This document shows positions 53,154 through 62,102 of a stretch of 64,000 nucleotides of DNA, piece after piece (position 1 is the first letter of the stretch; each line of letters opens with the position of its first letter). A program made the position numbers and the translations under genes. The notes beneath the pieces are model-generated. The model made no database searches. It saw nothing but the letters and a program-made list of their open reading frames with translations, and was not told where the DNA came from. This DNA is from an uncultured Nonlabens sp. (GTDB lineage Bacteria; Bacteroidota; Bacteroidia; Flavobacteriales; Flavobacteriaceae). The stretch spans positions 22,905 to 86,904 of the forward strand of contig NZ_CANLXZ010000015.1 in NCBI RefSeq assembly GCF_947495285.1. The letters run 5' to 3'.

Positions 53154-53786
53154 ATGAAAAGAATTACAATAGGAATGATCGCACTTACTTTAACACTAGG
53201 TGTGACGTCTTGTAAAGAAGGTAAAGAAACAGAAAAAATGAATGATGTGATGGAGCATACAGATGACAGCTCTCATGATCATGGAAAACATACAGAACGT
53301 CACGATCACACAAATCATGAGGACTCTACTTTAATGATAGGTAAAGAGGTGATAGTAACCATGTCTGCAAAAAGTGGTAGCGATGTAAACGGTGTTATCG
53401 AGTTTATGCAAACAGAAGAAGGTGTTACAATGAATGCAGACCTCGCAGGATTAACTGCAGGAACACACGCTATTCATATACACCAGAATGGGGACTGTAG
53501 CTCTGACGATGGTAAAAGTGCCGGTGGACACTGGGATCCAACTAGTGAAGATCATGGAAAATGGGGAGAAGGAATGTTTCATTCTGGCGACATAGGCAAC
53601 CTAGAAGTTGGTGCAGACGGTAAGGCAACACTAGAATTTACAACAGATAAATGGTGTATAGACTGCGATGACGAGACTAGAAACATAGTAGGTAAAGGAA
53701 TTATCGTACACGCCAGCGCAGACGATTTTAAATCTCAACCTAGTGGAGCCGCTGGTGCTCGTGTCGCTTGTGGTGTGATTGAATAA
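53154..53786 (+). CDS. sodC: Copper-zinc superoxide dismutase, lipoprotein
   Basis: Predicted envelope lipoprotein of 210 residues (lipobox VTSC). A His/Asp-rich linker (about 38-58) comes before the Cu/Zn SOD domain. Copper and zinc ligands are visible in GTHAIHIHQNGDCSS, GGHWDPTSEDHG and IVHASADDF; DADL-like elements and GARVACGVI close the domain. Removes superoxide outside the cytoplasm. The His-rich linker could collect metal. Monocistronic with a strong terminator. Confidence 0.92.
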   Translation: MKRITIGMIALTLTLGVTSCKEGKETEKMNDVMEHTDDSSHDHGKHTERHDHTNHEDSTLMIGKEVIVTMSAKSGSDVNGVIEFMQTEEGVTMNADLAGLTAGTHAIHIHQNGDCSSDDGKSAGGHWDPTSEDHGKWGEGMFHSGDIGNLEVGADGKATLEFTTDKWCIDCDDETRNIVGKGIIVHASADDFKSQPSGAAGARVACGVIE

Positions 53787-53808
53787 TCAAAGCTCCCAAA
53801 ACTTTAAC

Positions 53809-53840
53809 GCCTGACTATTCCCATAGTCAGGCTTTTTTTT
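53809..53840 (+). terminator. Terminator after sodC
   Basis: Arms GCCTGACTAT / ATAGTCAGGC with a 4-base loop and an 8-T run. Confidence 0.92.
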
Positions 53841-53867
53841 GCATCTTTATAAACTAATCTTAAATAA

Positions 53868-54404
53868 ATGAGCGCACAACCAGATTTACTTATTGCTAGA
53901 ATGAAAAGCGGTGATCAAACAGCTTTTACACGTGTTTATGATCGATATCAAGAGGCTTTACATGGAGTTATTTATAATGTTGTTAAAGACAAAGATGTCT
54001 CTGAAGAGATATTACAAGATGTTTTTATGAAAATATGGAAAAATTCTGATTCTTACGATGTTAAACAAGGCAGGTTTTTTACTTGGGCTTTGAACATATC
54101 ACGCAATGCCTCGATAGATTATTTAAGGTCTAAAAGACATAAAGATAGTTTAAAAAACCTAAGTACAGATAATTTCGTAGATATATTAGAGACCAGTAAT
54201 GATCTAGATACAGAGACTAATGCTATTTATTTGAAAAAATGGGTGGAAAAATTAGAACCTATGTGTATTAAAATCATTGATGTAATATTCTTTAAAGGAT
54301 TTACATTTAAAGATGGTGCAAAAGAACTAGAAATGCCTTCTGGAACATTGAAAACAAGACATAGAAAGTGTATGATGGCATTAAGAAACATGATATTAAA
54401 CTAA
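53868..54404 (+). CDS. ECF-type RNA polymerase sigma factor
   Basis: Sigma-70 family protein of 178 residues. Region 2: AFTRVYDRYQEALHGVIYNVVKDKDVSEEILQDVFMKIWKN (about 18-58), with WALNISRNASIDYLRSKRH. Region 4: CIKIIDVIFFKGFTFKDGAKELEMPSGTLKTRHRKCMMALR (about 135-174). Its stop overlaps the ATG of the anti-sigma gene. This pair differs from the sigma unit at 41-43 kb in having an RskA-type partner. Confidence 0.92.
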   Translation: MSAQPDLLIARMKSGDQTAFTRVYDRYQEALHGVIYNVVKDKDVSEEILQDVFMKIWKNSDSYDVKQGRFFTWALNISRNASIDYLRSKRHKDSLKNLSTDNFVDILETSNDLDTETNAIYLKKWVEKLEPMCIKIIDVIFFKGFTFKDGAKELEMPSGTLKTRHRKCMMALRNMILN

Positions 54405-55198
54405 TGGATACACAAGAATTAATAAATAGCGGCGATTTAGAACTTTATGTTTGTGGAGTACTGGACTTAGAACGTTCCATAGAGATAACGCAACAGATAA
54501 AAAATAATATTTCTCTTCAACTAGAAATACAACAAATTGAAGAGACCTATATTAAACTTGCAAAGGGTCTCGCTCCTGCTACTAATGAGATGGCAGTCTT
54601 TGATAAATTACAAGCAATCATAGGAGATCCTAAAAATGAGAAAACAACAAGAGATTCCTCATGGAGCAATTACATGGGATGGGCTGCAGCGGCAGCACTT
54701 CTTATAGGTAGTGGCTATTTATATTTAAATAATACTAACCTACTAGAAACCAACTCTACTCTAGAAAATCAAATTGTTACTATAGAGCAAGAAAAAGATT
54801 TCTTATCTACAGAAATGGAGCAAACTAAAGAAGTAAACAACGACTATCAAGAAGCACTTGCTTTTATAAAAGATAAAAATACACGTAGAGTAGATCTAGC
54901 TGGACAGAAAGGATTTGAAGACACCTATGCTACAGCATTTCATAATGCTGTAAAAAACGTTACCTATATAGATGTTGCCGGTTTACCGCCAGCGCCACAA
55001 GGTAAATCTTATCAACTATGGTCCTTAACCTTAAACCCATTAACGCCTACTAGTCTAGGTGTTGTAGAAAATAGTAACGATTTAATAAGAGTAGAAAATG
55101 CAAACGCAACAGAGGCTTTTGGTATCACACTAGAAGAATATGGCGGCGCAGCAGGACCTAACTTAGAACAACTTTATACACTAGGAGTTATTAATTAA
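54404..55198 (+). CDS. RskA-type anti-sigma factor
   Basis: Single-pass membrane protein of 264 residues. The N-terminal cytoplasmic part (NSGDLELYVCGVLDLERSIEITQQI) is the anti-sigma domain; one membrane helix at about 90-108; a coiled-coil stalk (ENQIVTIEQEKDFLSTEMEQ); and an outside RskA domain (VDVAGLPPAPQGKSYQLWSL-like, about 180-264). I start at the ATG at 54404, which overlaps the sigma stop. It holds the sigma factor inactive until a signal is received. Confidence 0.88.
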   Translation: MDTQELINSGDLELYVCGVLDLERSIEITQQIKNNISLQLEIQQIEETYIKLAKGLAPATNEMAVFDKLQAIIGDPKNEKTTRDSSWSNYMGWAAAAALLIGSGYLYLNNTNLLETNSTLENQIVTIEQEKDFLSTEMEQTKEVNNDYQEALAFIKDKNTRRVDLAGQKGFEDTYATAFHNAVKNVTYIDVAGLPPAPQGKSYQLWSLTLNPLTPTSLGVVENSNDLIRVENANATEAFGITLEEYGGAAGPNLEQLYTLGVIN

Positions 55199-55221
55199 TA
55201 GTAAACTTCTTTTAAAATATG

Positions 55222-55254
55222 AAATGCGCAACGCTATAGTTGCGCATTTTTTTT
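55222..55254 (+). terminator. Terminator of the sigma/anti-sigma operon
   Basis: Arms AAATGCGCAAC / GTTGCGCATTT with a 6-base loop and a T run, 23 bases after the stop. Confidence 0.9.
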
Positions 55255-55404
55255 GTGTTTTATTGATCCTTATAACTAGTTTTTCTACAGTATCATTTTA
55301 CGGTCACCTTAATACATTATACCGGTAAACCGTTTTATTTAAGTGACTCATCTTTATTTAGTTATCTACTTGATAATACTTATAAGGAATCTTTAAAATG
55401 GTCT

Positions 55405-55420
55405 CGCTTTCGCGAAAGCG
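55405..55420. repeat. Dispersed palindrome, intergenic copy
   Basis: Perfect core without extension, in the 470-base stretch between two convergent operons. The rest of the stretch is AT-rich and holds the two terminators but no gene I can support. Confidence 0.88.
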
Positions 55421-55552
55421 GACTCTATAACAGCTTTAACTACCTATATAATAAGTAATTACCATCCTACTTACTACATCATAACAGCTATTAAAACTTC
55501 TTTTAAAGACTATTGCAGATTTCAGATACTTCAAATAGTCCACAAAAAAAGA

Positions 55553-55578
55553 TGCCTGACTCTTTCCAGAACCAGGCA
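55553..55578 (-). terminator. Short hairpin downstream of the TPR gene
   Basis: TGCCTG / CAGGCA stem next to an A run on the plus strand, which is a T run on the minus strand, about 100 bases after the TPR lipoprotein stop. Confidence 0.5.
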
Positions 55579-55673
55579 CCAAAACTAACCAACCAAAAAA
55601 CTATTCACTAGTAAGAATGAAATCAATCATTCTCCTTAACATTTATATATACGTAGATATCAATAACTTGGTT

Positions 55674-57002
55674 TTAAATATTTGAAATTAATTCAAAATA
55701 ATTTTTCATTGTAACTGGGCCTAATTCATAAGACGCACCAGATAAATCACTGGTATAGATTAGCGCTTCTTTCTTCTTATCATTATACATTAAAATCTCT
55801 AGAGAATGTAGCTGTGCAACAGGCTCAAAAGTTTTATCAATAACGTACATCTCTTGATTTTTGAGAGCATGTTCCTTATTACCGTTTTTAAGCATAGCAT
55901 AGCTTAATAGACTTTGAGTCTCTGGTGTAGACCTATTTTTCACCTCGTTCAACGCAATAACCAGCGCCTCTTTCTTCTGTGCTACATCGCCACCTAACAA
56001 TTGTTCAATTTTATAAGTGTTGTACATCGCTCCATAAGCAGGTTTTGCGACCTCTGTAAGAAATGTGTTTTTTAATTTTTCAGCGTTTTCTATATCGTTT
56101 TGATATTCTTTGATCTCGGCGATGGCTAGATCATAATCTGGTAATGGATGGCGCTCTTTAATTTTATTTAAAATGCGCAGGGCTTCTTCAGGATTTTTTT
56201 CATGAGAATAAACGATCCATGAGATACCTTTTAAAGCATAGGTATTGCTTGGGTCTTGTTTTAAGGTCTTTAAATAATGGTCATAAGATTTTTGAATCTG
56301 TCCATCATGTCCATAATAGTCTGCTATGTTAGAATTGTTCCACAATTGCAAAGCAGGACTACCACTTTTATCAGCAAGATCTTTGGCAGTTTCCATAAGT
56401 CTAATTGTGGCGCTCAAATCCCCTATATGATCATTCCATTTTGCTGCTCTTATCAAGTAATTATAGTCGTTGCTATTTGTTAAAGAATCCAGCATTTTTC
56501 TCGCACGTGTATAATCACCTAGTTCCATCGCTATATCAAAATAAACCATCTGACTCTCTGCAGATAATTTTCCTGTCGCAAAAGACCTCATTAAACTATC
56601 TGCCTTTTTAAAACGGTGTTGCTTAATGTAAGATTGTGCAAGAGTTCTTTTTGATCCAGCAGGGTTCACATACATATTTGCTACCACAGCCTCACGCATT
56701 TCTACAGCTCTATTTAAATCTTTTACGTTTGCTTTTAGATCGTACATCTCGTTTAATTTTGAAGCCAGTCTACCTAAATCTAATACACCTGTACTATTTA
56801 CAGCTACTAGAGATTCTAAACTGTCTATGTCTGCACGCAATGCAGCGATATAGTTAGAATCATCCAGGTCTAGATAAGAATCATAGTCTGCTGTAGAGGT
56901 GACCACACGAGGTGCTGTTGTGGTAGAAGAAGTGGTAGTTGCTCTCTCATTTTTACAAGAAGTAACTACTAGAAGTATTAAAAAGGTATAAAGTAATTTC
57001 AT
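55674..57002 (-). CDS. Tetratricopeptide-repeat lipoprotein
   Basis: Predicted lipoprotein of 442 residues (lipobox VVTSC) with a Ser/Thr-rich linker. The body is built from TPR-like helical pairs (for example FKKADSLMRSFATGKLSAESQMVYFDIAMELGDY and IQKSYDHYLKTLKQDPSNTYALKGISWIVYSHEKNPEEALRILNKI, read in parts). I start at the ATG at 57000-57002 (MKLLYTFL). It follows the two DUF4331 genes and probably shares their operon, perhaps as a binding platform. Confidence 0.8.
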   Translation of the reverse strand: MKLLYTFLILLVVTSCKNERATTTSSTTTAPRVVTSTADYDSYLDLDDSNYIAALRADIDSLESLVAVNSTGVLDLGRLASKLNEMYDLKANVKDLNRAVEMREAVVANMYVNPAGSKRTLAQSYIKQHRFKKADSLMRSFATGKLSAESQMVYFDIAMELGDYTRARKMLDSLTNSNDYNYLIRAAKWNDHIGDLSATIRLMETAKDLADKSGSPALQLWNNSNIADYYGHDGQIQKSYDHYLKTLKQDPSNTYALKGISWIVYSHEKNPEEALRILNKIKERHPLPDYDLAIAEIKEYQNDIENAEKLKNTFLTEVAKPAYGAMYNTYKIEQLLGGDVAQKKEALVIALNEVKNRSTPETQSLLSYAMLKNGNKEHALKNQEMYVIDKTFEPVAQLHSLEILMYNDKKKEALIYTSDLSGASYELGPVTMKNYFELISNI

Positions 57003-57073
57003 AAGTATAGGTATTAAAAATGCCGATTTCCTTCTGACAGAAAATCGGCAATCTATCAATAGAATCAAATCAA

Positions 57074-57658
57074 TTAAAACTGAGCTGCTGTTAAATATGG
57101 GAATGTACTTGTACTAACACCATCTTCTAGTGCTACATTATCCGACACAAGGTTAGGTGTACCGTTATTACCATCAAAACGTGCTCCTGTGTTACCACCA
57201 AAAAGTACGATTAAAGATACATCGATAACGTCATCCTCTAGAGTACGGCCCGTTAAAAAACTGCTCGTATCTGTAAAATAAGAAGTTGGAGCGTCTGGAG
57301 ATACTTGCAACACATCTAGAGAAAGTACCGCTGTAGTTTGTGCCTGGTCTAGTCCTAAAATATTGTTTTCAAAGGTTGCACCATATGCATCATAATACGC
57401 CTGTAATCTATCGTTAAATGGTCCAGAAAAAGCAGCAATTTGCCCTGCTGGAGTAGTGATGTTAAAACTGTTCTCGTCTGCATCTGTTGCAGACAGTACC
57501 GTGTTAATACCAGGTCTACCCATTTGATCTTGTGTAATAAAAGTACCTGAAAAATCAGTTGTCGCGATTTCTCCACCAGTTACATCGTCATCATTATCAC
57601 AACTTACTGTAATAGTAGCCATAACTGCTACTGCCATTATATATTTGAATATTTTCAT
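57074..57658 (-). CDS. DUF4331-type lipoprotein, C-terminal-half homologue
   Basis: Predicted lipoprotein of 194 residues (lipobox TVSC). It resembles the second half of DUF4331 proteins: DRLQAYYDAYGATFENNILGL, VLSLDVLQVSPDAPTSYFT, GRTLEDDVIDVSLIVLFGG, TPNLVSDNVALEDGV and FPYLTAAQ. It lacks the N-terminal DHLDAP part, which is present in the separate upstream protein at 57698-58414. The two may form a complex. Confidence 0.75.
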   Translation of the reverse strand: MKIFKYIMAVAVMATITVSCDNDDDVTGGEIATTDFSGTFITQDQMGRPGINTVLSATDADENSFNITTPAGQIAAFSGPFNDRLQAYYDAYGATFENNILGLDQAQTTAVLSLDVLQVSPDAPTSYFTDTSSFLTGRTLEDDVIDVSLIVLFGGNTGARFDGNNGTPNLVSDNVALEDGVSTSTFPYLTAAQF

Positions 57659-57697
57659 TGTATTGTCTTTTAAATTTAAACTTTGCTTATACTTGTT

Positions 57698-58414
57698 CTA
57701 GTTTCTTCTTTTAGTTTCTACCCATACATTATACGAGTTAGGTAAACCATAAACTGGCGCACCTAGTCCTGCACGGAACTGGTCTGCAAGATGTATAGGT
57801 GCAGTACCTAAAAGAGTATTAGGAACTTCTAATACGATAGCATTTACGTTTGCGCTTGCAAAGTCATTAGTACCTGTTGTACCAAAACCATCAGCTGGCG
57901 CTGTCCCTATTACGGTATTAAACTGTTGGAAATCAAAGAAAAATGCATCCTGACGTTGTCCTGCATAAGCACGTACACCACCAGTTAATGTCTCTCCTGT
58001 AGAACCTATAGCAACACTACCTATAGCTTCATTTACATCGATAGAACTACTTATAGTGGTAGAACTAGGCGCATAAGGACCGAAAAAGTACATGCGATCT
58101 CCTTGTCTCAATGCTTGTATTACTAGGTCTTCACTTACACCTACAGATGCTGGAAAACCTCCAGGTACGTCTGCACCAGTATTATCGATATTGATCTCGA
58201 TCATCACGTTTTCATCAAAATTTGACGCTGCGCTTGCTGCTGGTAAGGTTACTATAAATGTGGTAGAGTTAGCATCTTCTCCTTCAAAAGCATAAAAATC
58301 TGCGATGTCAGACGGCTGCATAGCAACATTAGGAGCATCAAGGTGGTCAGCCGCGATTAATGTACCAGCGATAGCTACGATCGCAAGTGTGGACCAAAGG
58401 GCAATTTTTTTCAT
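57698..58414 (-). CDS. DUF4331-type exported protein, N-terminal-half homologue
   Basis: Exported protein of 238 residues with a signal peptide (about 1-22). The segment ADHLDAPNVAMQPSDIADFYAFEG is the DUF4331 hallmark, and TFIVTLPAASAASNFDENVMIEINIDNTG follows the family. The C-terminal NAIVLEVPNTLLG and PSYNVWVETKRRN-like end complete a half-length form. First gene of a three-gene unit with the second DUF4331 protein and the TPR lipoprotein. Confidence 0.8.
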   Translation of the reverse strand: MKKIALWSTLAIVAIAGTLIAADHLDAPNVAMQPSDIADFYAFEGEDANSTTFIVTLPAASAASNFDENVMIEINIDNTGADVPGGFPASVGVSEDLVIQALRQGDRMYFFGPYAPSSTTISSSIDVNEAIGSVAIGSTGETLTGGVRAYAGQRQDAFFFDFQQFNTVIGTAPADGFGTTGTNDFASANVNAIVLEVPNTLLGTAPIHLADQFRAGLGAPVYGLPNSYNVWVETKRRN

Positions 58415-58531
58415 CTTAAAATGGTTTTATTAAATTATACCATTACATACGACAGAAAGAAAGGCACGGTTTTAACTAGAATGTTAAAATTGTGCCAATG
58501 CCCTAATAAATAATACGTTTGATAAATAAAA

Positions 58532-59314
58532 CTAGCGTTCTAACCAGCTTTTAAAATCCTTAACTCGCTCTCTACTAACTATTAAATCCATTTCTTTAAA
58601 AGAATTTATTTTAATTTGTATTCTAGAGTTCTTATAAGATATCATGTCATCTATGGCATTTATATTTACTATAGCCTGCCTAGAGACTCTATAAAACTGC
58701 TCTGGGTTCAGTTCTTTTATTAGAGTTTCTAACTTTGAATCTATTAAATAGTTGCGCCCATTTTCTAGATGTAAGTAAGTACCTTTATTTTCAGAATAGA
58801 ACAGTTTCACATCGTCGGTATGAAACAGTTTTAGGTGCTCGCCTACTTTTGCGGTATATCGTTTTTTATAATTGCGCTCTATGGGATTACCCAGTAATTT
58901 TGCGATGTCTTTAAAATTGATAGTCGCAGCTTTATTGTTGTTGTTCTCGCTTTCGCGAAAGCGTAACCTAAATTGATCTATTGCCTTTTCTAACTCTTCT
59001 GGATCGATAGGTTTTAATAGATAGTCGATGCTATTTAATTTAAAAGCCTGCAATGCATACTCGTCATAAGCTGTAGTAAAAATAATCGCACTATGTATGT
59101 CTACCTGGTCAAAGATTTCAAAAGAAAGTCCATCACTTAACTGTATGTCTAGAAATATAAGATCTGGCGCCTCATTATTGAGCAGGTATTCTACAGACTC
59201 CTGCACAGAGTGTAGCATGACCTCTGGCTCTACTCCTATTTCTACTAGCATGCGGTGTAGACGTCGCGCAGCTGGTTTTTCATCTTCTATGATAATGGCT
59301 TTAAATGTATTCAT
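58532..59314 (-). CDS. LytTR-type response regulator
   Basis: Protein of 260 residues: receiver domain (about 3-118) with acidic pocket EDE (10-12), phosphoacceptor Asp56 in IFLDIQL, Thr80/81 and Lys101; a short linker partly coded by a dispersed palindrome (RFRES, 118-122); and a C-terminal LytTR DNA-binding domain (about 150-258; FYRVSRQAIVNINAI). It pairs with the LytS-type kinase two genes upstream. It may control the nearby DUF4331 operon (inference from position). Confidence 0.92.
   Translation of the reverse strand: MNTFKAIIIEDEKPAARRLHRMLVEIGVEPEVMLHSVQESVEYLLNNEAPDLIFLDIQLSDGLSFEIFDQVDIHSAIIFTTAYDEYALQAFKLNSIDYLLKPIDPEELEKAIDQFRLRFRESENNNNKAATINFKDIAKLLGNPIERNYKKRYTAKVGEHLKLFHTDDVKLFYSENKGTYLHLENGRNYLIDSKLETLIKELNPEQFYRVSRQAIVNINAIDDMISYKNSRIQIKINSFKEMDLIVSRERVKDFKSWLER
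58948..58963. repeat. Dispersed palindrome inside the LytTR regulator gene
   Basis: Perfect core. On the minus strand it codes Arg-Phe-Arg-Glu-Ser in the linker between receiver and LytTR domains, a reading frame different from other in-gene copies. Confidence 0.88.
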
Positions 59315-59375
59315 ATGATGGTAGGTAAATGGTGTGTTAATGGCTGGTTAGGCAGGTTAAGGTGAGCAATGGTAT

Positions 59376-59666
59376 TTAAGAATCTTCTTTATCCATAAGT
59401 TCTTGAATCTTGCGTTTTTCCCAACTTTTACTCGTAAACGGATTACTACCTAAGGTGCCTATCGCGTGCCCTACCACACCTATACCCCAACCTCCCAGCG
59501 GAAATAAAAACCATGCTGGGTTCCAACCATTCTGGTAATAATTTAAACCTGCAATACCTATATTTACTATAATGTAGACCGTTAAATGACTGTAAAATGC
59601 TTTTATCGCTTCCACTCGAGCCTTTGCTCTGGCATATCTCTCCTGGTAGGTTTCTTCTTTTTTCAT
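59376..59666 (-). CDS. 2TM domain-containing protein
   Basis: Small membrane protein of 96 residues: a charged N-terminal helix (EETYQERYARAKARVEAIKAFYSHL), two membrane helices (about 27-46 and 50-70) and a C-terminal tail with NPFTSKSWEKRKIQELMD. The same layout forms the C-terminus of the adjacent histidine kinase. Lies 3 bases after the kinase stop, so it belongs to the kinase operon. Confidence 0.85.
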   Translation of the reverse strand: MKKEETYQERYARAKARVEAIKAFYSHLTVYIIVNIGIAGLNYYQNGWNPAWFLFPLGGWGIGVVGHAIGTLGSNPFTSKSWEKRKIQELMDKEDS

Positions 59667-59669
59667 CTG

Positions 59670-61004
59670 TTAAAAGTTTTTGTCGTTCATTAAATTATTA
59701 ATCTTTTCTTCTTCCCACTTTTTACCTAAAATTAAACTCTTATCATAAGTGCGCTGGTACTGAAAAAATAATCCTATACTCATACCTATAGCAGGAAATA
59801 TAACCCAAGGAAAACCACCTGTAAACGCATTAATTACAGCGAGAAAAGCAATTATTAAAATCATCTTAAGCGCGCTATCATAAAGGTCTTTTATGGCAGC
59901 GACTTTCGTTTTTGCCTTATCTAGTTTTTTATCTTCTAGATTTTCTGTAGTAAGTTCTAGGGTTTTCATATACATGGTTTCTTGCGTGAGAATAGGCAGG
60001 CTTACTTTAAAAGAGGTACTGGTCTCTTCTAGGGTCATTTTATGATCTGTGAGCAGTCCATATCTACTGGCTATATTTTGCAGCCCTACACCGGTGCTCT
60101 TTTTAATCACTTGTTTTTTTTGAAGGTTGTTTTCTATGACTAAAAAATTATCCTTTTCATATATCTTGAGGTGCAGCGGTTTACTATCGCTTACTATATT
60201 ATGTTTTACCGCATTTTCTATAAGCAGTTGTAGCGATAGCGGTACGACCATAGCGTCTGTACTCGCTCCATGATCTGGAATATCTATAGTGATACTATCT
60301 TCAAATCTGGTTTTGAGCAACCCTACATAAGTACGGGCAAATGCTAGCTCTTCTTCTACAGAGACCAGCTCTTTATTGCGCTGTTCCAGTACATACCTAT
60401 ATATCTTTGATAAAGAGGTCGTAAACTTTGTAGCAGCTTTAGGATTCTCTTCTATTAGAGAAACGAGTACATTTAAACTATTAAATAAAAAATGTGGATC
60501 TAGCTGATTCTTTAACGCGTTAAATTGAGCTGTGGCACTTCTTGCGATTATCTTTTGCTCATTTACCTTTTGTGTTTGCAGCTGTTTATAAAAATATATC
60601 GCATGATAAACAAGTGTCACCACCAGCGTTACAATCATACCGAATAGATACCAACTTAACCTTTGCTTTTTTAAGAAATAATCCCAACTCTCACCATAAA
60701 TAAACACATAAGTAATAAAATTGAGCAGCACCAATAATAGAAAAGTAAGGAGTACAGAGCCTATAGCGCCATACACCACACGTTTTATAACATTTTCCTG
60801 CCATGAAAACTTTTTAGTCATCAGCTCAAACCACCACTGATTTCCTATACTTAAAACCGTAGCAAACATAAAATTAATACTTAACGCCTCTAATTCTCTT
60901 TCCCATAGTAAAAAATGACCACGCATGTAGGCATTAATAAGGTTAATCCCTATGGAGATAAGGATACTCGCAATTATAAATTTTATGAACCTTTTAAAAG
61001 TCAT
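59670..61004 (-). CDS. LytS-type sensor histidine kinase with C-terminal 2TM domain
   Basis: Membrane kinase of 444 residues: four N-terminal helices (about 7-26, 42-58, 75-105, 118-140), a His_kinase region QLDPHFLFNSLNVL with phosphoacceptor His171, an ATPase domain (PLSLQLLIENAVKHN; GVGLQNIASRYGLL), then an added C-terminal part (about 355-444) with DKAKTKVAAIKDLYDSALKMIL, two membrane helices and a GKKWEEEKINNLMND tail that matches the neighbouring 2TM protein. Cognate regulator: the LytTR protein in the same operon. Confidence 0.9.
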   Translation of the reverse strand: MTFKRFIKFIIASILISIGINLINAYMRGHFLLWERELEALSINFMFATVLSIGNQWWFELMTKKFSWQENVIKRVVYGAIGSVLLTFLLLVLLNFITYVFIYGESWDYFLKKQRLSWYLFGMIVTLVVTLVYHAIYFYKQLQTQKVNEQKIIARSATAQFNALKNQLDPHFLFNSLNVLVSLIEENPKAATKFTTSLSKIYRYVLEQRNKELVSVEEELAFARTYVGLLKTRFEDSITIDIPDHGASTDAMVVPLSLQLLIENAVKHNIVSDSKPLHLKIYEKDNFLVIENNLQKKQVIKKSTGVGLQNIASRYGLLTDHKMTLEETSTSFKVSLPILTQETMYMKTLELTTENLEDKKLDKAKTKVAAIKDLYDSALKMILIIAFLAVINAFTGGFPWVIFPAIGMSIGLFFQYQRTYDKSLILGKKWEEEKINNLMNDKNF

Positions 61005-61231
61005 GAATCTGTTTTAGAATTCTAAAAGTAATTTATTCCCTTAGAACACCACAAAAATGAGAACACTTAACAAAAAACTAAAACTATAATCACCCAGTTG
61101 TTATAAACAGTCACTCAACTGTTATTTACATACTTTAATTTAAAATTCTATAATTAGCCACATTCTTTGATCTATTTAAGTTTACTTTACACCTCTATGA
61201 CCATTTTACATTACTAACCATAATTACCTAC

Positions 61232-62011
61232 ATGTTTTACCTTATAATTCCTTTAATAGCGGCAGTTGCACTCTATTTTTTAGTCTTTAAAGAATCTGCA
61301 CCACAAAGAAAAAAGGACCATCCATCGTGGCATGCTGCACTAGAAAAGCATGTTTCATTTTATGAGCAACTTACTACAGACCATCAAAAAATATTTAGAC
61401 AGCGCATGGTAGCCTTTCTAGAAGAAACCTATGTAGACGCTGTAGGTTTTAAAATAGAAGAGTTAGATAAAATTCTAGTCGCAGCCAGTGCCGTCATACC
61501 TGTTTTTAAATTTAAAGAATGGAGTTATAACAACCTCACAGGCGTTATAATCTATCCAGATAATTTTAATAAAGACCTAGGTTATGGAGACGACCATCCA
61601 GACCGCATGATAGGTGGACTGGTAGGCACAGGACGTTTTGAAAAACAAATGATACTCTCTAGAACAGCCCTGCACCACGGTTTTAAAAACGATACCGATA
61701 AACACAACACAGGCATCCATGAATTTATCCACCTGCTAGATAAAATAGATGGAGAGACTAACGGTATACCAGAGGCATTTCTAGATAAATCTTATATACT
61801 GCCGTGGATCAACCTCATGCACAAAGAAATGGACGCCATAAACCGAGATGAGTCTGACATAAGATCTTATGGGGCAACTAACCAGGCAGAATTCTTTGCC
61901 GTTACTGCAGAGTACTTTTTTTCTAGACCCAAATTAATGCGAAGAAAACACCCAGAATTATATAACATGCTGGACCTGTGCTTTAACCCACAAAAAAAGA
62001 AAAAAACCTAA
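61232..62011 (+). CDS. MtfA-like zinc-dependent peptidase
   Basis: Protein of 259 residues with one N-terminal membrane helix (about 2-18). The region TGIHEFIHLLDKIDGETNGIP (about 161-181) contains the HExxH zinc motif of the MtfA (M90) family. QAEFFAVTAEYFFSRP near the C-terminus contains the expected third zinc ligand Glu. E. coli MtfA is a peptidase tied to glucose-PTS regulation, but that partner does not apply in Bacteroidota, so the role is open. Confidence 0.88.
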   Translation: MFYLIIPLIAAVALYFLVFKESAPQRKKDHPSWHAALEKHVSFYEQLTTDHQKIFRQRMVAFLEETYVDAVGFKIEELDKILVAASAVIPVFKFKEWSYNNLTGVIIYPDNFNKDLGYGDDHPDRMIGGLVGTGRFEKQMILSRTALHHGFKNDTDKHNTGIHEFIHLLDKIDGETNGIPEAFLDKSYILPWINLMHKEMDAINRDESDIRSYGATNQAEFFAVTAEYFFSRPKLMRRKHPELYNMLDLCFNPQKKKKT

Positions 62012-62102
62012 AAATTAAAACTTAAAAGACCTTTAATTTTAACGTCCACATAACCTTAAAATCAGAGCTGCAAGTTACCTTAGCCCCATTAAAAAAATAA
62101 AC

